Shown here: positions 56,340 through 64,000 of the stretch, piece after piece
Numbering within the stretch: position 1 is the stretch's first letter
Layout: each line of letters begins with the position of its first letter
Assembly (NCBI GenBank): GCA_964017045.1
Contig: OZ024810.1
Location: 15,302,704-15,366,703 of the forward strand
Length of the DNA: 64,000 nucleotides
DNA from: Omphiscola glabra
Taxonomy: Eukaryota > Mollusca > Gastropoda > Lymnaeidae
Reading direction: 5' to 3'
Notes under the pieces: model-generated
Database searches by the model: none
What the model was told of the DNA's origin: nothing
Seen by the model: only the letters and a program-made list of their open reading frames with translations
Made by a program: the position numbers and the translations under genes

Positions 56340-58846
56340 TTGTAGTCAAGATAGACAATTTGTATTTAAGCCACACCCAGTCGCGTTGCTAAAATTGGGG
56401 TCACCCAGAGTTCATGCATGGGTTTCACAATGTAAACAATAACGGCTACACTGTTAAAAATGCAATGCTTTTTACATTTATTTACTGTAAAATTACTCTA
56501 TATTGCTGTAAATGATCATTTCGTATTGTTATTTTTTTAAAAAAACAACAGTAAGTTAATGTAATAAATTTCCATTTACAATAAAAATCTCTAAAAAGCC
56601 AAGCCATTAAAAGTTGAACAAAATGACAATAACTTGCATTAATAAATTTGTCGTAGGTAAGCATACTTTTTCTACATATATGTATTAATAAATTTAGAAA
56701 ATCTATAAGAAAAATTTACTAGAAAATAAAAAACGTTAGCAGATCCATGTAATCAATTATTTATAAAACCTTATCTCGACCCTTTCAAATTTCGAATTTT
56801 GACATTACAAACGGTTCAAGACACAGAAATTGCTATTTTCTCCGTTTGAAAATTATAACTTTACTTGTAGTGATTGAAATTTTAGGGCCCCGTTTCGCTT
56901 CCGTCGTTTCTCCGTTCTGGGTAAATTTCATTACAGTATCAGTTTGAAACAGGTAATAGTATCATAGATTAATAGTAAATATTTATCTTAAATTATTTAA
57001 GTTTGAAGCGAGTTCATCAGTAAGGGTTGGATCGAAATTATGGGTAAATTCAGACTATTGACACTATAGTTTCTCACACGGCCGCCATTTTGGTTGTCGT
57101 GGAAAAATAAAATGACTCACGTTTTATAACATTAAGAATAAAACTTTAAAAATTAATGAAAAAATGTCCTAAATTTATCCCTAAAGCTAAACTGAACCCT
57201 AAATGTATCCCTAAACCTAAACTGAACCCTAAATGTATCGCTAAACCTAAACTGAACCTTAAATGTATCCCTAAACCTAAACTGAACCCTAAATATATCG
57301 CTAAACCTAAACGTAACCCTAAATGTATCCCTAAACCTAAACTGAACCCTAAATGTATCCCTAAACCTAAACTGAACCCTAAATGTATCCCTAAACCTAA
57401 ACTGAACCCTAAATGTATCCCTAAAACCTAAACTGAACCCTAAATGTATCCCAAACCTAAACTGAACCCTAAATATATACATAAACCTAACCTGAACCCT
57501 TAATTTATCGATAACCATGGTTTTGACACTCTCCCTAAACATTCTTTTGACACTCTCCCTAACCATGGTTTTGACCTTCTCCAAAACCTTCATTGTGACC
57601 CTATTGGAACCATGACTTTGACCCTCTCTCTAACCTAGGTTTTGACCCTGAAAACTAGGAAAATGAACAAAAACAAAGAAAAATGGCCAAAAATAATTAT
57701 AAAATAAAGAAATAATGAAAACCCAACTAACAGTTTCATGGAATACACTTTTACACACTTTATTGCAGGTTCCAAAGAAAATAATATCCAGAAAATGATT
57801 GAAACGCCATGTGGTCATGCCACCGTCATGTAAGGGGTGTGAATCCGAAACAAAAACTTGAGGAACCAATAGTCTGAATTAGTCAAATTATGTTATTTTG
57901 TTATGAAGAAATGATTTATGGGTGGCTGGTGGGTGAATACCGGTTATTTAAATATCGCTTTCTACTAATTTATTAAGATATTATTAATATAACAAGATTT
58001 GAACAAACCTACAGTCTAACATAGTTAGTTGGTTAGGCTTATAGTTTAAACTGGACTAGACTTAGACTTTAAGAAGCATGCCACGTGGCGAGACATTAGT
58101 TATAGTTATAGTTTATAAATATTATAATAAATTGTTATAATAGAAAAGGGGGCCTATAATATGCCTAAGCCAATTCTATACCAAACTTTGTGGGTACATG
58201 GGTAAATCAGTTCTCTGCTCGTGTCATTTCCTTGCAGAGTTACGTGCCCCGTGCCCCATATTAAACTTAGCCTTACTAAGTTTTTAATTGGTTAGAGTTA
58301 GAGTTATGTTGACAGTTATTATAGTAGTCCTACTCTTTATATCTACTAAAAATTTAGTCAGTCTTTATTTATGTAGTGAAATAAAATAAGCCGATTAGTA
58401 CTTGGTCATTGGATTTTTTTAAATCTAAACTCATTCATAATTCTTCTAACATTCGTATTAAAAAATACTAATTATGCAGGCTTGTTTTTACCATTTAGTA
58501 AATGATTTACTATGGAAATAACAGTTTCTGGATGTTCTGTTGACTATGCCATAATTCATGGAGGTCTTTGATGGCACATAGGATATTATGATGAGATTTA
58601 AACTTGCTTCAAGACTTATGACGGTAAAGCTTTTAATATGAGTTTGTTTTATTTAAATGGTAATGCTATTTGATTAAATATTAAAATAATTCATTTTTGT
58701 TTTTAGTCTGGTTGAAATGGTTTTTTACATTAAATTCTACAAATTAGGATTTTTGCTTATTAAATATCCAGAAAATACTGTTTTAGCTCTTCTTGGAATT
58801 AATAAAGTGAGATATATAAATATATATATGTACCTGTATATGTGAT

Positions 58847-58881
<35 letters not shown>

Positions 58882-61800
58882 AAACCTATATATATATATA
58901 TTGTATCACATATACCGGTACACTGTACTTCAGCAATGGAGAACTACTCGTTATTCCGGTAACTCTTCTTGCTAAGGTGATACAGGCTGACACAGATACA
59001 GTGATTATGTTACTTTCATGCAGATGACATTAATGTTTATAACTTACATATCAAAAACGTACACACTTAAATTTAATTATACTTTCATTTTGTATTATTT
59101 TTATAGACTCATCTGTCCTATATATTTACACGCTTTGAGTCAAAACTATCTTTAAAATTCCAAAAACATTGTTATTTTCATCCTAATGATTTCAACTCTA
59201 CAATTCAACAGAAGTCCAGTTTTCGCTAAATGACAATAAGTTGATAACGAGAAGTTAGAGCTTAGTCCAAGTGATTACATTAAATTACTGGCAGCTTGTA
59301 AATGCTATATTATTGAAAAAAACAGGGTACTTATACGTTAGATTTGTAAGAGTGTATCGTAACATTAGAACTAGCACTGAATCAAATCAAGTCCTTTTTC
59401 ATAATAAATACTACTTTAATATCTATAATTAAATTCCCAGACTGTTAGTTCCATATACACATCTATAGCACAGCTCGATATCAGAGTAAAATAAAGCACA
59501 ACCTTCTTCCACAAATATCCTTTCATGACAGCCGCGCCACTAAAACATACGTAACAAAACAGACTAGACTCGTGTGTCGAATACAAGAACTTCTGATTGG
59601 TCGAGGCCTGCCCCGGAAGCGCACCCGTCGTAGTGGGAGACGGAAAAAAAACACAACAACTACAACTTGTCACTCATTCATCACAAAGGCCTATTCTACG
59701 CTACTCTAACCCTGCCAACCTCATTCACATCAAAACATCTCCACATCAAAGCAACAGACAGCTTCGCATCGCCTCATTCAACGCACAATCGCTTGGCTCT
59801 TATGCGAAACGCATCGCAGTCTCCGAATTTATCACGGATAGGCAGATTGACATTCTGTTTATTCAGGAGACCTGGTTTCGGCTGACTGGCGATGAAGGGA
59901 AGTGTTCCGATCTCGCTCCAACTGGCTATTCTGCCCGATCATTTCCTCGTTCAACTCGCGGTGGAGGCCTTGCTATTATCTACAGAGACACCTTGTCCCA
60001 TCATACAGCTTTTCTCACAGACCTCCCATTCGCTCATACATCTTTTGAAGTCGTTCAACTTACCCTGTCAGTGCCCCAGCAGAACGTTCATTTTATGTGC
60101 ATTTATCGTATATACCCTAGCAGGAAAAATAAATTTACTGATGCTGTGTTTCATCGGGAGTTTCCGGATCTACTAGATTATTGCAACACATTGGCTGGCA
60201 CTTATATGGTAATAGGCGATATGAACATTCACTTCGACCAGCCACAGAACCCCTCCACTGCCAGGATGATGGACCTTTTGGACTTATTTAGTCTTCACCA
60301 ATCAGTCGACCAACCGACTCATAATCGTGGACATGTTCTTGATTGGGTGATACATAGGCCTCAGGATTGTGTAGTTAGATCTACTTCAATCACTTAAGAG
60401 CTGTACTCTGACCACTTTTGTGTTATTTGCGAGCTTAGCGCTAGGGCCCCCAAACCTCTCCCTCAGCTCAGGGAGGTCCGCAGTCTGCGAACAATAAACA
60501 GGAATGCCTTTAAGCACGACCTAAGTTTAGAAGTGTCCCCCGCCCTCTGCCCTACTTTGGAAACGCTGGACCGTGCATTGCGCGCTGTGCTTGATCGGCA
60601 CGCCCCTGTCACCCGCCGCAATGTTAGGTTAGCACGGTCAGCTCCGTAGTATGCGACCAAAAGGGAAGAACTACGCAGTGCCAAGAAAGAGCGCCGTAGT
60701 GCGGAAAAAAAGTGGCTACGGTCAGGTCTTGTGGTTTTTAAGCAGATCTATTCTACTGCCAAGAAGCGTGTCACTCAGATTGTTTGTCATGCTAAGACTT
60801 TATATTTTAGCCAAAAGATAATTATGGGTAAAACAAACAGGCAGTTGTTTGATGTTTGTAGCCACCTCAGTGGGAGTAAAAAAGGAACTGTTCTTCCTTC
60901 AGTGTTTCCGTTGCCCGAGCAACCAGATATTTTTTGTGATTTCTTCATAAGCAAAGTTGCTGACATTCGCGCTGACCTTGCTCGTCTTGACGCACCGCCC
61001 CTAGATTTTCCTTCTTCTTCTTGTGTTAGTTCACATTTCGATGTTTTTAAACCTGTTTCAGAACTAGAGGTTAAAAATATTATTCTAAAATCTAAACCTA
61101 CGTCATGTTCTTTGGACCCCATCCCCACCCCCCTGTTGGTTGAGTCATTAGATCATTTGCTCCCAACGATAACACACCTAATCAATGAAAGCTTGTTTTC
61201 TGGCACTGTTCCATCTATTTGTAAGACAGCTATCATCAAACCTTTGCTTAAGAAACCTGGTCTGGATGAAAATAATTTAAAAAACTACAGACCTGTATCT
61301 AATTTATCATTTTTATCTAAAGTCATTGAAAAACTAGTTCTGAAACAGCTTTTTGCTTACTTAAACGACCACTCTCTTCTCAGTCCTAATCAGTCAGCCT
61401 ATCGACCTTTCCACAGCACAGGGACAGCTCTCTTGAGAGTCACCAATGACCTCTTGCTCGCATTGGACAGCGGTAATGTCTCCATCCTGATCCTATTAGA
61501 TCTCAATGCGGCCTTTGACACTGTTGACCATGGAACCCTTTACAAAACCCTTGAAAATTATTTTGGAATTTCTGGTTCTGTTTTGACTTGGTTTAGGTCG
61601 TTCCTCTCCAATAGAACGCAGGCGGTATCTATCGATGACTGTCTCTCCTGCATTGCTCATTTGGTGTACGGAGTGCCACAGGGGTCAGTTTTGGGCCCGG
61701 TTCTATTCACATTGTACACCAGGCCACTGCTCCTCTTGCTTGGGAGGCATCTGTTGAGAGCCAGTCATTCGCAGATGACACGCAGCTATACAAGCATACC

Positions 61801-63377
61801 CATCCCTCTCTTGTGGATTCCGCTGTCCGGACTTTGCAGGAGTGCATTGGTGATGTTAAGTCTTGGATGACACACAGCAAGTTAAAGCTGAACGATGACA
61901 AAACGGAAGCACTCCTCATTCACAATCACAAATCATCATCTAACTCAACTCTCCCCAACTCATTTCAAGTAGTAACGCTGACGTACAGTTTACATCCTCT
62001 GCTAGGAATCTTGGTTATATTCTTTCTAACAACATGTCTCTTGATAAACATATCTCTCACATTTGTCGTTCTGCATACACCGCTATCCGTCAGATCAGCT
62101 CCATCCGCCACTACCTCACAGTTAGCGCAACAAAAACACTTGTCTGTGCTCTTGTTCTCTCTCGTCTTGACTATTGCATCTCTCTTCTGTCAGGTTCACC
62201 AAAACACTTCATAGAAAAACTACAAAAGATTCAAAATTCAGCTGCTAGGCTAGTTCTAAAGGCAAAAAAACGTGATCATGTCACTCCACTACTCCACTCA
62301 CTTCATTGGCTTCCTATACAGGCACGCATTGATTACAAGCTGTCTGTTCTCTGTCATAACTTTTTCTCCGATTCCTGCCCTTCCTATCTAACAGAACATC
62401 TTTCTGTCTATTCACCCCTTCGACAGCTTCGCTCCTCCGCAGACACGCGTATTCTGTCCGTTGCTAAGACACGTACTAAAACATATGGTGAGCGATTTTT
62501 CTCTTTCTGCGCCCCCAAACAATGGAATTCTCTGCCACTTCACATCCGCAATATACCAACCACACAGGCCTTCAAAACTGCACGCAAAACACATCTCTTT
62601 AAACTCTACACCGACTGATTCCCCACATCTGAACGATAAACGATGCTGCTAGCTGCCGTCCACTGTATGTCATGTAAAAGTTCTGGGGTGGGTGGGGTGA
62701 ATATGAATTTGTTTTTGTTTTGTCTCTATACAGCTGTTTTTTATCACATAAATGCATTTTATTTTATTGTCACGATTATGTTTCCTTTGCTAATATTTTT
62801 ATTTACAGCGCTGTGAGCCTAGCCCTAGGCTGGGGTACCGCGCTATATAAGACAACATATAATAATAATAATAATAATAGACAATAAGATATACTAAGCA
62901 TAACAATAAGTCACCAAGTCAAGCGCGGGAAGAGCGTTCACTAAATAATTAATCTCTCAAAACACACTGCGCGTAATAAAAAATAATATCCAGTTGAAAC
63001 AATATATTCAAAAGCCCCCTTTGTTAATCACGGAACCCCAACCCCCTCACAAAATATAAAAAAACTGAGCTTTTACCTCCTCCCTCCTCCCTCATGGAAC
63101 ATCCCATGTTTTATTCCATTTTAGACCCACTGCTCTAAACTGATTATGGGGAAGTAGCGGGATTTTGATTTTACCTTTGTCTCCTCCTCTGGTGTGGATG
63201 ATATGTCATAAAAAAAAAAATTTATAGCATCCATGTGTCTGGGAAGATCTCCTTCCAGTTCAACAGAAACATCCAATAAAATTTGATCTTTTCCCGCTAA
63301 GAGTCCTGTTTTACAATGCTGTGACTCGGACTTGTCTATTATAATAACTCGATCTTGTTGGCTTTTGTTTATTGAAA
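40273..63377 (-). CDS. Gene B: paralog of gene A, type I membrane protein, 5' end off the window
   Basis: Twelve exons join to 449 codons plus stop: 63377-63175, 53233-53026, 50938-50651, 49899-49885, 48455-48177, 45138-45100, 44896-44822, 43536-43498, 43207-43169, 42759-42721, 40929-40891 and 40358-40273. The frame is continuous and ends in TAA at 40275-40273. The layout is ectodomain, CxxC stalk, membrane helix, tail of four 39-bp exons, then an acidic terminal exon. The first exon shown begins in phase 1, so a signal-peptide exon should lie beyond 63,377. Oddities are a lost acceptor AG before the membrane-proximal exon, rescued in frame 6 bases on, and a GC donor after the stalk exon. A pseudogene is possible, but no exon has a stop or frameshift. 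Confidence 0.8.
40891..40929 (-). CDS. Gene B exon: cytoplasmic tail unit 4 (39 bp), Tyr-rich
   Basis: 39-bp phase-1 exon encoding GYESDRKPSTYYL with the split codon. Acceptor TCTGGCAG, donor GTAAGT. Confidence 0.75.
   Translation of the reverse strand, partial: AMNLTGNQVHII
41089..41482. repeat. 27-28 bp minisatellite, gene B intron
   Basis: About 14 units of actggtcagcctaatattgt plus acacaaga, orthologous to 935-1512. Confidence 0.85.
41538..42195 (-). mobile_element. RTE fragment with (ATC)n tail, copy B only
   Basis: The plus strand shows catcatcatcatcatcatca at 41546, the reverse of an RTE tail. The minus strand reads an RTE C-terminal region with a long run of broken frames. The flanks gagctggt and gatataataaatag match the uninterrupted gene A sequence at 2485-2510. 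Confidence 0.75.
42297..42708. repeat. 37-bp tandem repeat, about 11 units (gene B)
   Basis: Unit: ataacttcacattacatcca followed by tgatctaacacaaacta. It ends 13 bases from tail exon 3. Gene A has two units. Confidence 0.9.
42721..42759 (-). CDS. Gene B exon: cytoplasmic tail unit 3 (39 bp), acidic with Tyr
   Basis: 39-bp phase-1 exon encoding ASESDMESSVDYL. Acceptor ATTTTAG, donor GTACGT. A 37-bp tandem array abuts it on the intron side. Confidence 0.75.
43169..43207 (-). CDS. Gene B exon: cytoplasmic tail unit 2 (39 bp)
   Basis: 39-bp phase-1 exon encoding KIINQEKKKVST after a split codon. Acceptor ATTTTAG, donor GTAAG. Confidence 0.75.
43498..43536 (-). CDS. Gene B exon: cytoplasmic tail unit 1 (39 bp)
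   Basis: 39-bp phase-1 exon encoding YEITKEKMKNSST with the split codon. Acceptor ATTCCAG, donor GTAAG. Together with the next exon it shows the same repeated KxK...SST pattern as gene A. Confidence 0.7.
43645..43935. mobile_element. hAT-like MITE (copy B)
   Basis: Ends ctagaccagggtttttcaaa and gtaacgcttctctagtcta are inverted relatives. The interior has accagggaccggtgg. Orthologous to 4503-4790. Confidence 0.65.
43935..44220. mobile_element. Second hAT-like MITE remnant
   Basis: Starts agagcaggtggttgtcaaat with cacggcccgtgggttaatgt and ends near gcgccagagtttgtagcgc. Not seen at the same place in gene A. Confidence 0.35.
44822..44896 (-). CDS. Gene B exon: transmembrane helix
   Basis: 75-bp phase-1 exon encoding GSSTRWRYAAIVTTAITFGA followed by MFCCY. 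Acceptor TCTACAG, donor GTAAG. Same helix and juxtamembrane cysteines as gene A. Confidence 0.85.
45100..45138 (-). CDS. Gene B exon: Cys-rich stalk with GC donor
   Basis: 39-bp phase-1 exon encoding DITLTTRCRHCDK. The donor is AAG|GCAAGT. GC donors are a known minor class of functional sites when the rest of the consensus is strong, as here. Confidence 0.7.
45253..45439 (+). mobile_element. 5'-truncated RTE copy with target duplication
   Basis: Reads GGRRRGRQRNRWELNIHEWT and REKWRRIVYMSSVAPQQSKD, then stop and a gatgatgat tail. It is bordered by aactca on both sides. Gene A keeps the empty site, gtaactcatgg, near 5910. Confidence 0.8.
45446..46523. other. Gene B intron, no feature seen
   Basis: AT-rich, alignable with 5,915-6,770. 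Confidence 0.5.
46524..47570. mobile_element. 1-kb element with inverted ends (copy B)
   Basis: Ends tagacccggcgttgctcggg and cgagcaaagccgggaatata. Contains GGATCC-type units at 46680-46920 and a four-unit 50-bp array at 46930-47134. Orthologous to 6771-8321. Confidence 0.6.
46930..47134 (+). repeat. 50-bp tandem repeat, four units
   Basis: Units tttggcccagatccatcaat plus acacgtagaagcgtttactg. Gene A has a single unit at about 7205-7255. Confidence 0.9.
48177..48455 (-). CDS. Gene B exon: membrane-proximal ectodomain, shifted acceptor
   Basis: 279-bp exon if it starts after TTCAAG, six bases inside the position used in gene A. The ancestral acceptor CAG reads CTG here. The frame is kept and two codons are lost, giving DPVTMTVDEGTNLFSLTECS onward and ending KCTFYG. 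Donor GTAATA is weaker than GTAAGA in gene A. All cysteines are conserved. Confidence 0.7.
49165..49690. repeat. 17-18 bp repeat with 36-bp higher-order units, gene B only
   Basis: 49165-49455 is degenerate ccagaacagggtgtcac. 49456-49690 is about six clean 36-bp units of agaacagtgtgtgaccagac plus agaccagggtcccatc. Several frames are open on both strands only because 36 is a multiple of three. Confidence 0.9.
49885..49899 (-). CDS. Gene B 15-bp microexon
   Basis: Identical in all 15 bases to the gene A microexon, with AACAG before it and GTAAG after. It encodes FNNCA in phase 1. About 190 bases away in the same intron lies a 36-bp minisatellite absent from copy A. Confidence 0.8.
50651..50938 (-). 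CDS. Gene B exon: middle ectodomain segment
   Basis: 288-bp phase-1 exon, acceptor ATCAACAG, donor GTAAG. It encodes SPRFRVDGGVNLLSKSMCSE and CGVHKFEFCVEGLLNPYLTM, ending CVIH. Same length and phase as gene A 11463-11750. Confidence 0.85.
51365..51450. repeat. 27-bp repeat, three units
   Basis: gctctcaaattcttactcaa-type units inside an intron. The 152-codon ORF over it has no recognisable domain. Confidence 0.7.
52200..52470 (-). mobile_element. Non-LTR RT relic (copy B)
   Basis: The minus strand reads GTQGFVLSPVL with a broken frame, then FKFADDTIIF, the RT motif B and the catalytic box. Orthologous to 19131-19420. Confidence 0.55.
52560..52800 (+). mobile_element. SINE-like dispersed repeat
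   Basis: Shares tgcatcctggtccatgtcca and atacagctcaagtcaaggct with 30340-30640. Confidence 0.5.
53026..53233 (-). CDS. Gene B exon: distal ectodomain, second half
   Basis: 208-bp exon, acceptor ATTGCAG, donor GTACG. It encodes YCFDVTHPCSRKPDDECYCT and ends VYILPTIH, with an NLT sequon. It keeps all five cysteines of the gene A exon but differs at about two residues in five. Confidence 0.8.
53530..53680. mobile_element. hAT-like MITE (copy B)
   Basis: gggcagagttttccaaacat, cggtggacacgttttgaaat and caaatgccagatttatgaat match 20640-20830. The right end is missing. Confidence 0.55.
54188..54420. repeat. ~73-bp tandem repeat, three units
   Basis: Units share gctcacattacccantgatt, tatttccattacaactctc and a gtaataaaat block. 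Confidence 0.7.
54440..55560 (-). pseudogene. Decayed coding region of unknown type
   Basis: Minus-strand pieces 55210-54917 (EIIQLESERQANYYNDSDDD, then CEHPYEQFNGLFNYVTKSNF) and 54803-54483 (MERFDSADIPTMATGIDLDS, then SGHGDHDVEVVSL) are separated by stops. An upstream charged stretch, FLRYKGDKLVEFIKKNWEKR, resembles a coiled-coil Gag-like start in some molluscan Ty3/gypsy elements, but I see no protease, RT or LTR. I do not recognise the rest. Confidence 0.35.
55670..55990 (-). mobile_element. CR1/L2-like RT fragment
   Basis: Reads VQPLGAVIKVFDMFADDTQL, that is, the RT catalytic FADD box with TQL after it, preceded by a LGPVNF-like stretch. About 100 codons remain. Confidence 0.65.
56266..56329. 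repeat. (TA)n microsatellite
   Basis: About 30 TA units with one att interruption at the left. Confidence 0.95.
57065..57830 (+). repeat. CCTAAA-type element, copy 3, with 30-bp array
   Basis: Starts cacggccgccattttggttg. An 11-unit array, ctaaatgtatccctaaacct plus aaactgaacc, spans about 57164-57500. Related ttttgacactctcc units follow to 57650. The rest aligns with 30950-31110 in reverse. Because 30 is a multiple of three, ORFs appear on both strands (PKLNPKCIPK); these are not genes. Confidence 0.8.
57830..58810. other. Gene B intron, no feature seen
   Basis: AT-rich with short tagttatagtta runs near 58100; no coding signal. Confidence 0.5.
58829..58921. repeat. Near-perfect palindrome with (TA)n arms
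   Basis: gtacctgtatatgtgataca and its complement end tgtatcacatataccggtac enclose (TA)n on both sides and a loop tccctaaacc. One mismatch in the outer arms. Confidence 0.85.
59597..62880 (+). mobile_element. L2-like LINE, almost full length, inactivated
   Basis: AP-endonuclease: RIASFNAQSLGSYAKR, DILFIQETWF, RGGGLAIIYRD, MVIGDMNIHF and HVLDWVIHR (59753-60380). RT follows: STAKKRVTQIV, NYRPVSNLSFLSKVIEKLVL, LLDLNAAFDTVDH, YGVPQGSVLGPVLF, FADDTQLY (about 61770) and SWMTHSKLKLNDDKTEALLI. The C-terminal part is LDKHISHICRSAYTAIRQIS to KTARKTHLFKLYTD (stop 62618). The 3' UTR ends gcgctatataagac then (taa)n. Stops near 60396 and 60646 and frame breaks near 61715 and 61965 disable it. The 5' UTR boundary is unclear. 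Confidence 0.85.
62925..62980. repeat. Dispersed repeat shared with 23116-23395
   Basis: aagcgcgg, gcgttcactaaat and cacactgcgcgtaataa recur in the same order in the block that splits the gene A LINE. Confidence 0.45.
63175..63377 (-). CDS. Gene B exon: distal ectodomain, first half
   Basis: 203-bp exon, phase 1 in and phase 0 out, acceptor GTGTTTCAG, donor AAG|GTAAAA. It encodes a segment with QHCKTGLLAGKDQILLDVSV and ends EEETK. It aligns with 29241-29446 with one codon fewer and many substitutions at its C-terminal end. Confidence 0.75.
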
Positions 63378-63759
63378 CTGAAACACCAGGAAATTGTAAC
63401 AATAAATGGTACATTCATGTAAACTTTCACACACAAAAATTTAATTAAATTTGGTTTTTTTTAAATCCACTTTCCCTCAAGTCTACATTTTAAATTCGAA
63501 TCTCGAGCGTGCTGTGAAAGAATTGCAAGAATTAGGTTTTAAATATTTCTACCGGCCAGGATGCCATCTGGTTTTTTTGTGTTGTGTTTTTTTTTTTTTT
63601 TTTGTTATTTTACTCATCGGTCATTTTAGTAATAGTTTGGTATCGCTTCAAATAGAAATTAAATGATTCTATCTATACAAATTGTGTCAAGTTTATTCCA
63701 TGTATAGATTAGAGTTATAACAGCTTACAATCCCATACCTTAACAAAATCTAATAACAC

Positions 63760-64000
63760 CAACGAAATCATCTTTGAAACACCACCAAAAACATCTTATC
63801 AGCACCACCGAAAACATCTTTTTAATACACAGAAAACATCTTTTAAACAGCAACAAAAAAATCTTTTAAGCACCACGGAAAGCATCCATTTCAAGCGACA
63901 TGAAAAGCCTCGTTTATGCACTATCGAAAGTGTATCTTTGATAGTCATCAAAATCGCCTGCTAAAGCACCTTGGGAAGAGTCTTCTGATAGTCCAGACTT
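63760..64000. repeat. Degenerate agcaccaccgaaaacatctt repeats
   Basis: About seven approximate 30-bp units, orthologous to 29900-30060 in copy A. Confidence 0.65.

Noticed and set aside
57164..57500. Telomeric DNA
   Set aside because: The unit is 30 bp with interrupted ccctaaa, is flanked by unique sequence and recurs elsewhere as part of a dispersed element.
57156..57593. Long ORFs on both strands with PKLNPKCIPK or RDTFRVQFRF repeats
   Set aside because: A 30-bp tandem array keeps frames open on both strands; composition is that of the repeat.
59597..61870. Host reverse transcriptase or endonuclease gene
   Set aside because: Domain order, 3' tail and multiple inactivating changes identify a dead L2-like retrotransposon.

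Overview
The window is eukaryotic: AT-rich, intron-rich and crowded with decayed retroelements, MITEs and minisatellites. It most likely comes from a gastropod mollusc. The RTE, L2-like, Penelope-like and hAT families, a SPIN-type MITE, and clustered single-pass membrane proteins with cysteine-rich ectodomains all fit a freshwater heterobranch snail (Hygrophila). The species cannot be fixed from sequence alone.

The only host genes I can support are two tandem paralogs on the minus strand. Gene A runs from 29,446 to 685 and continues off the left edge. Gene B runs from 63,377 to a stop at 40,273, and its 5' end lies past the right edge. I rebuilt both from splice signals and reading-frame continuity. 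Each encodes a type I membrane protein with a cysteine-rich ectodomain that may be immunoglobulin-like, a one-exon transmembrane helix, and a cytoplasmic tail assembled from successive 39-bp exons. A 15-bp microexon is identical in both copies. Ten of the eleven exons are shared with phase-1 to phase-1 continuity downstream of the first domain, so single exons could be skipped in frame. The copies are offset by about 39-40 kb at their 3' ends. Their introns still align, which means a whole block was duplicated. Each copy later gained its own insertions and repeat expansions. Copy B lost one acceptor AG, with an in-frame AG six bases downstream, and has a GC donor.

Layout. 1-5,800: gene A tail, transmembrane and stalk exons, a 27-bp minisatellite and an RTE fragment. 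5,800-11,750: gene A ectodomain exons and a 1.5-kb element with inverted ends. 11,750-20,250: a largely A-specific repeat block, including a decayed hAT transposon whose transposase carries a 58-bp tandem array. 20,286-29,446: the two distal ectodomain exons, separated by nested LINEs and a Penelope-like element with hammerhead-type motifs. 30,000-40,270: intergenic repeats, including a CCTAAA-type palindromic element, LINE fragments, a 1.7-kb repetitive element and a SPIN MITE. 40,273-50,938: gene B tail to second ectodomain segment, collinear with 1-11,750. 50,938-63,377: the rest of gene B, with an RT fragment, unknown decayed ORFs, a CCTAAA element and a nearly full-length but inactivated L2-like LINE.

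A clustered, duplicated receptor with modular symmetric exons and a diverged distal domain is reminiscent of gastropod immune-type membrane protein clusters. That functional reading is inference; no ligand or role is visible in the sequence.
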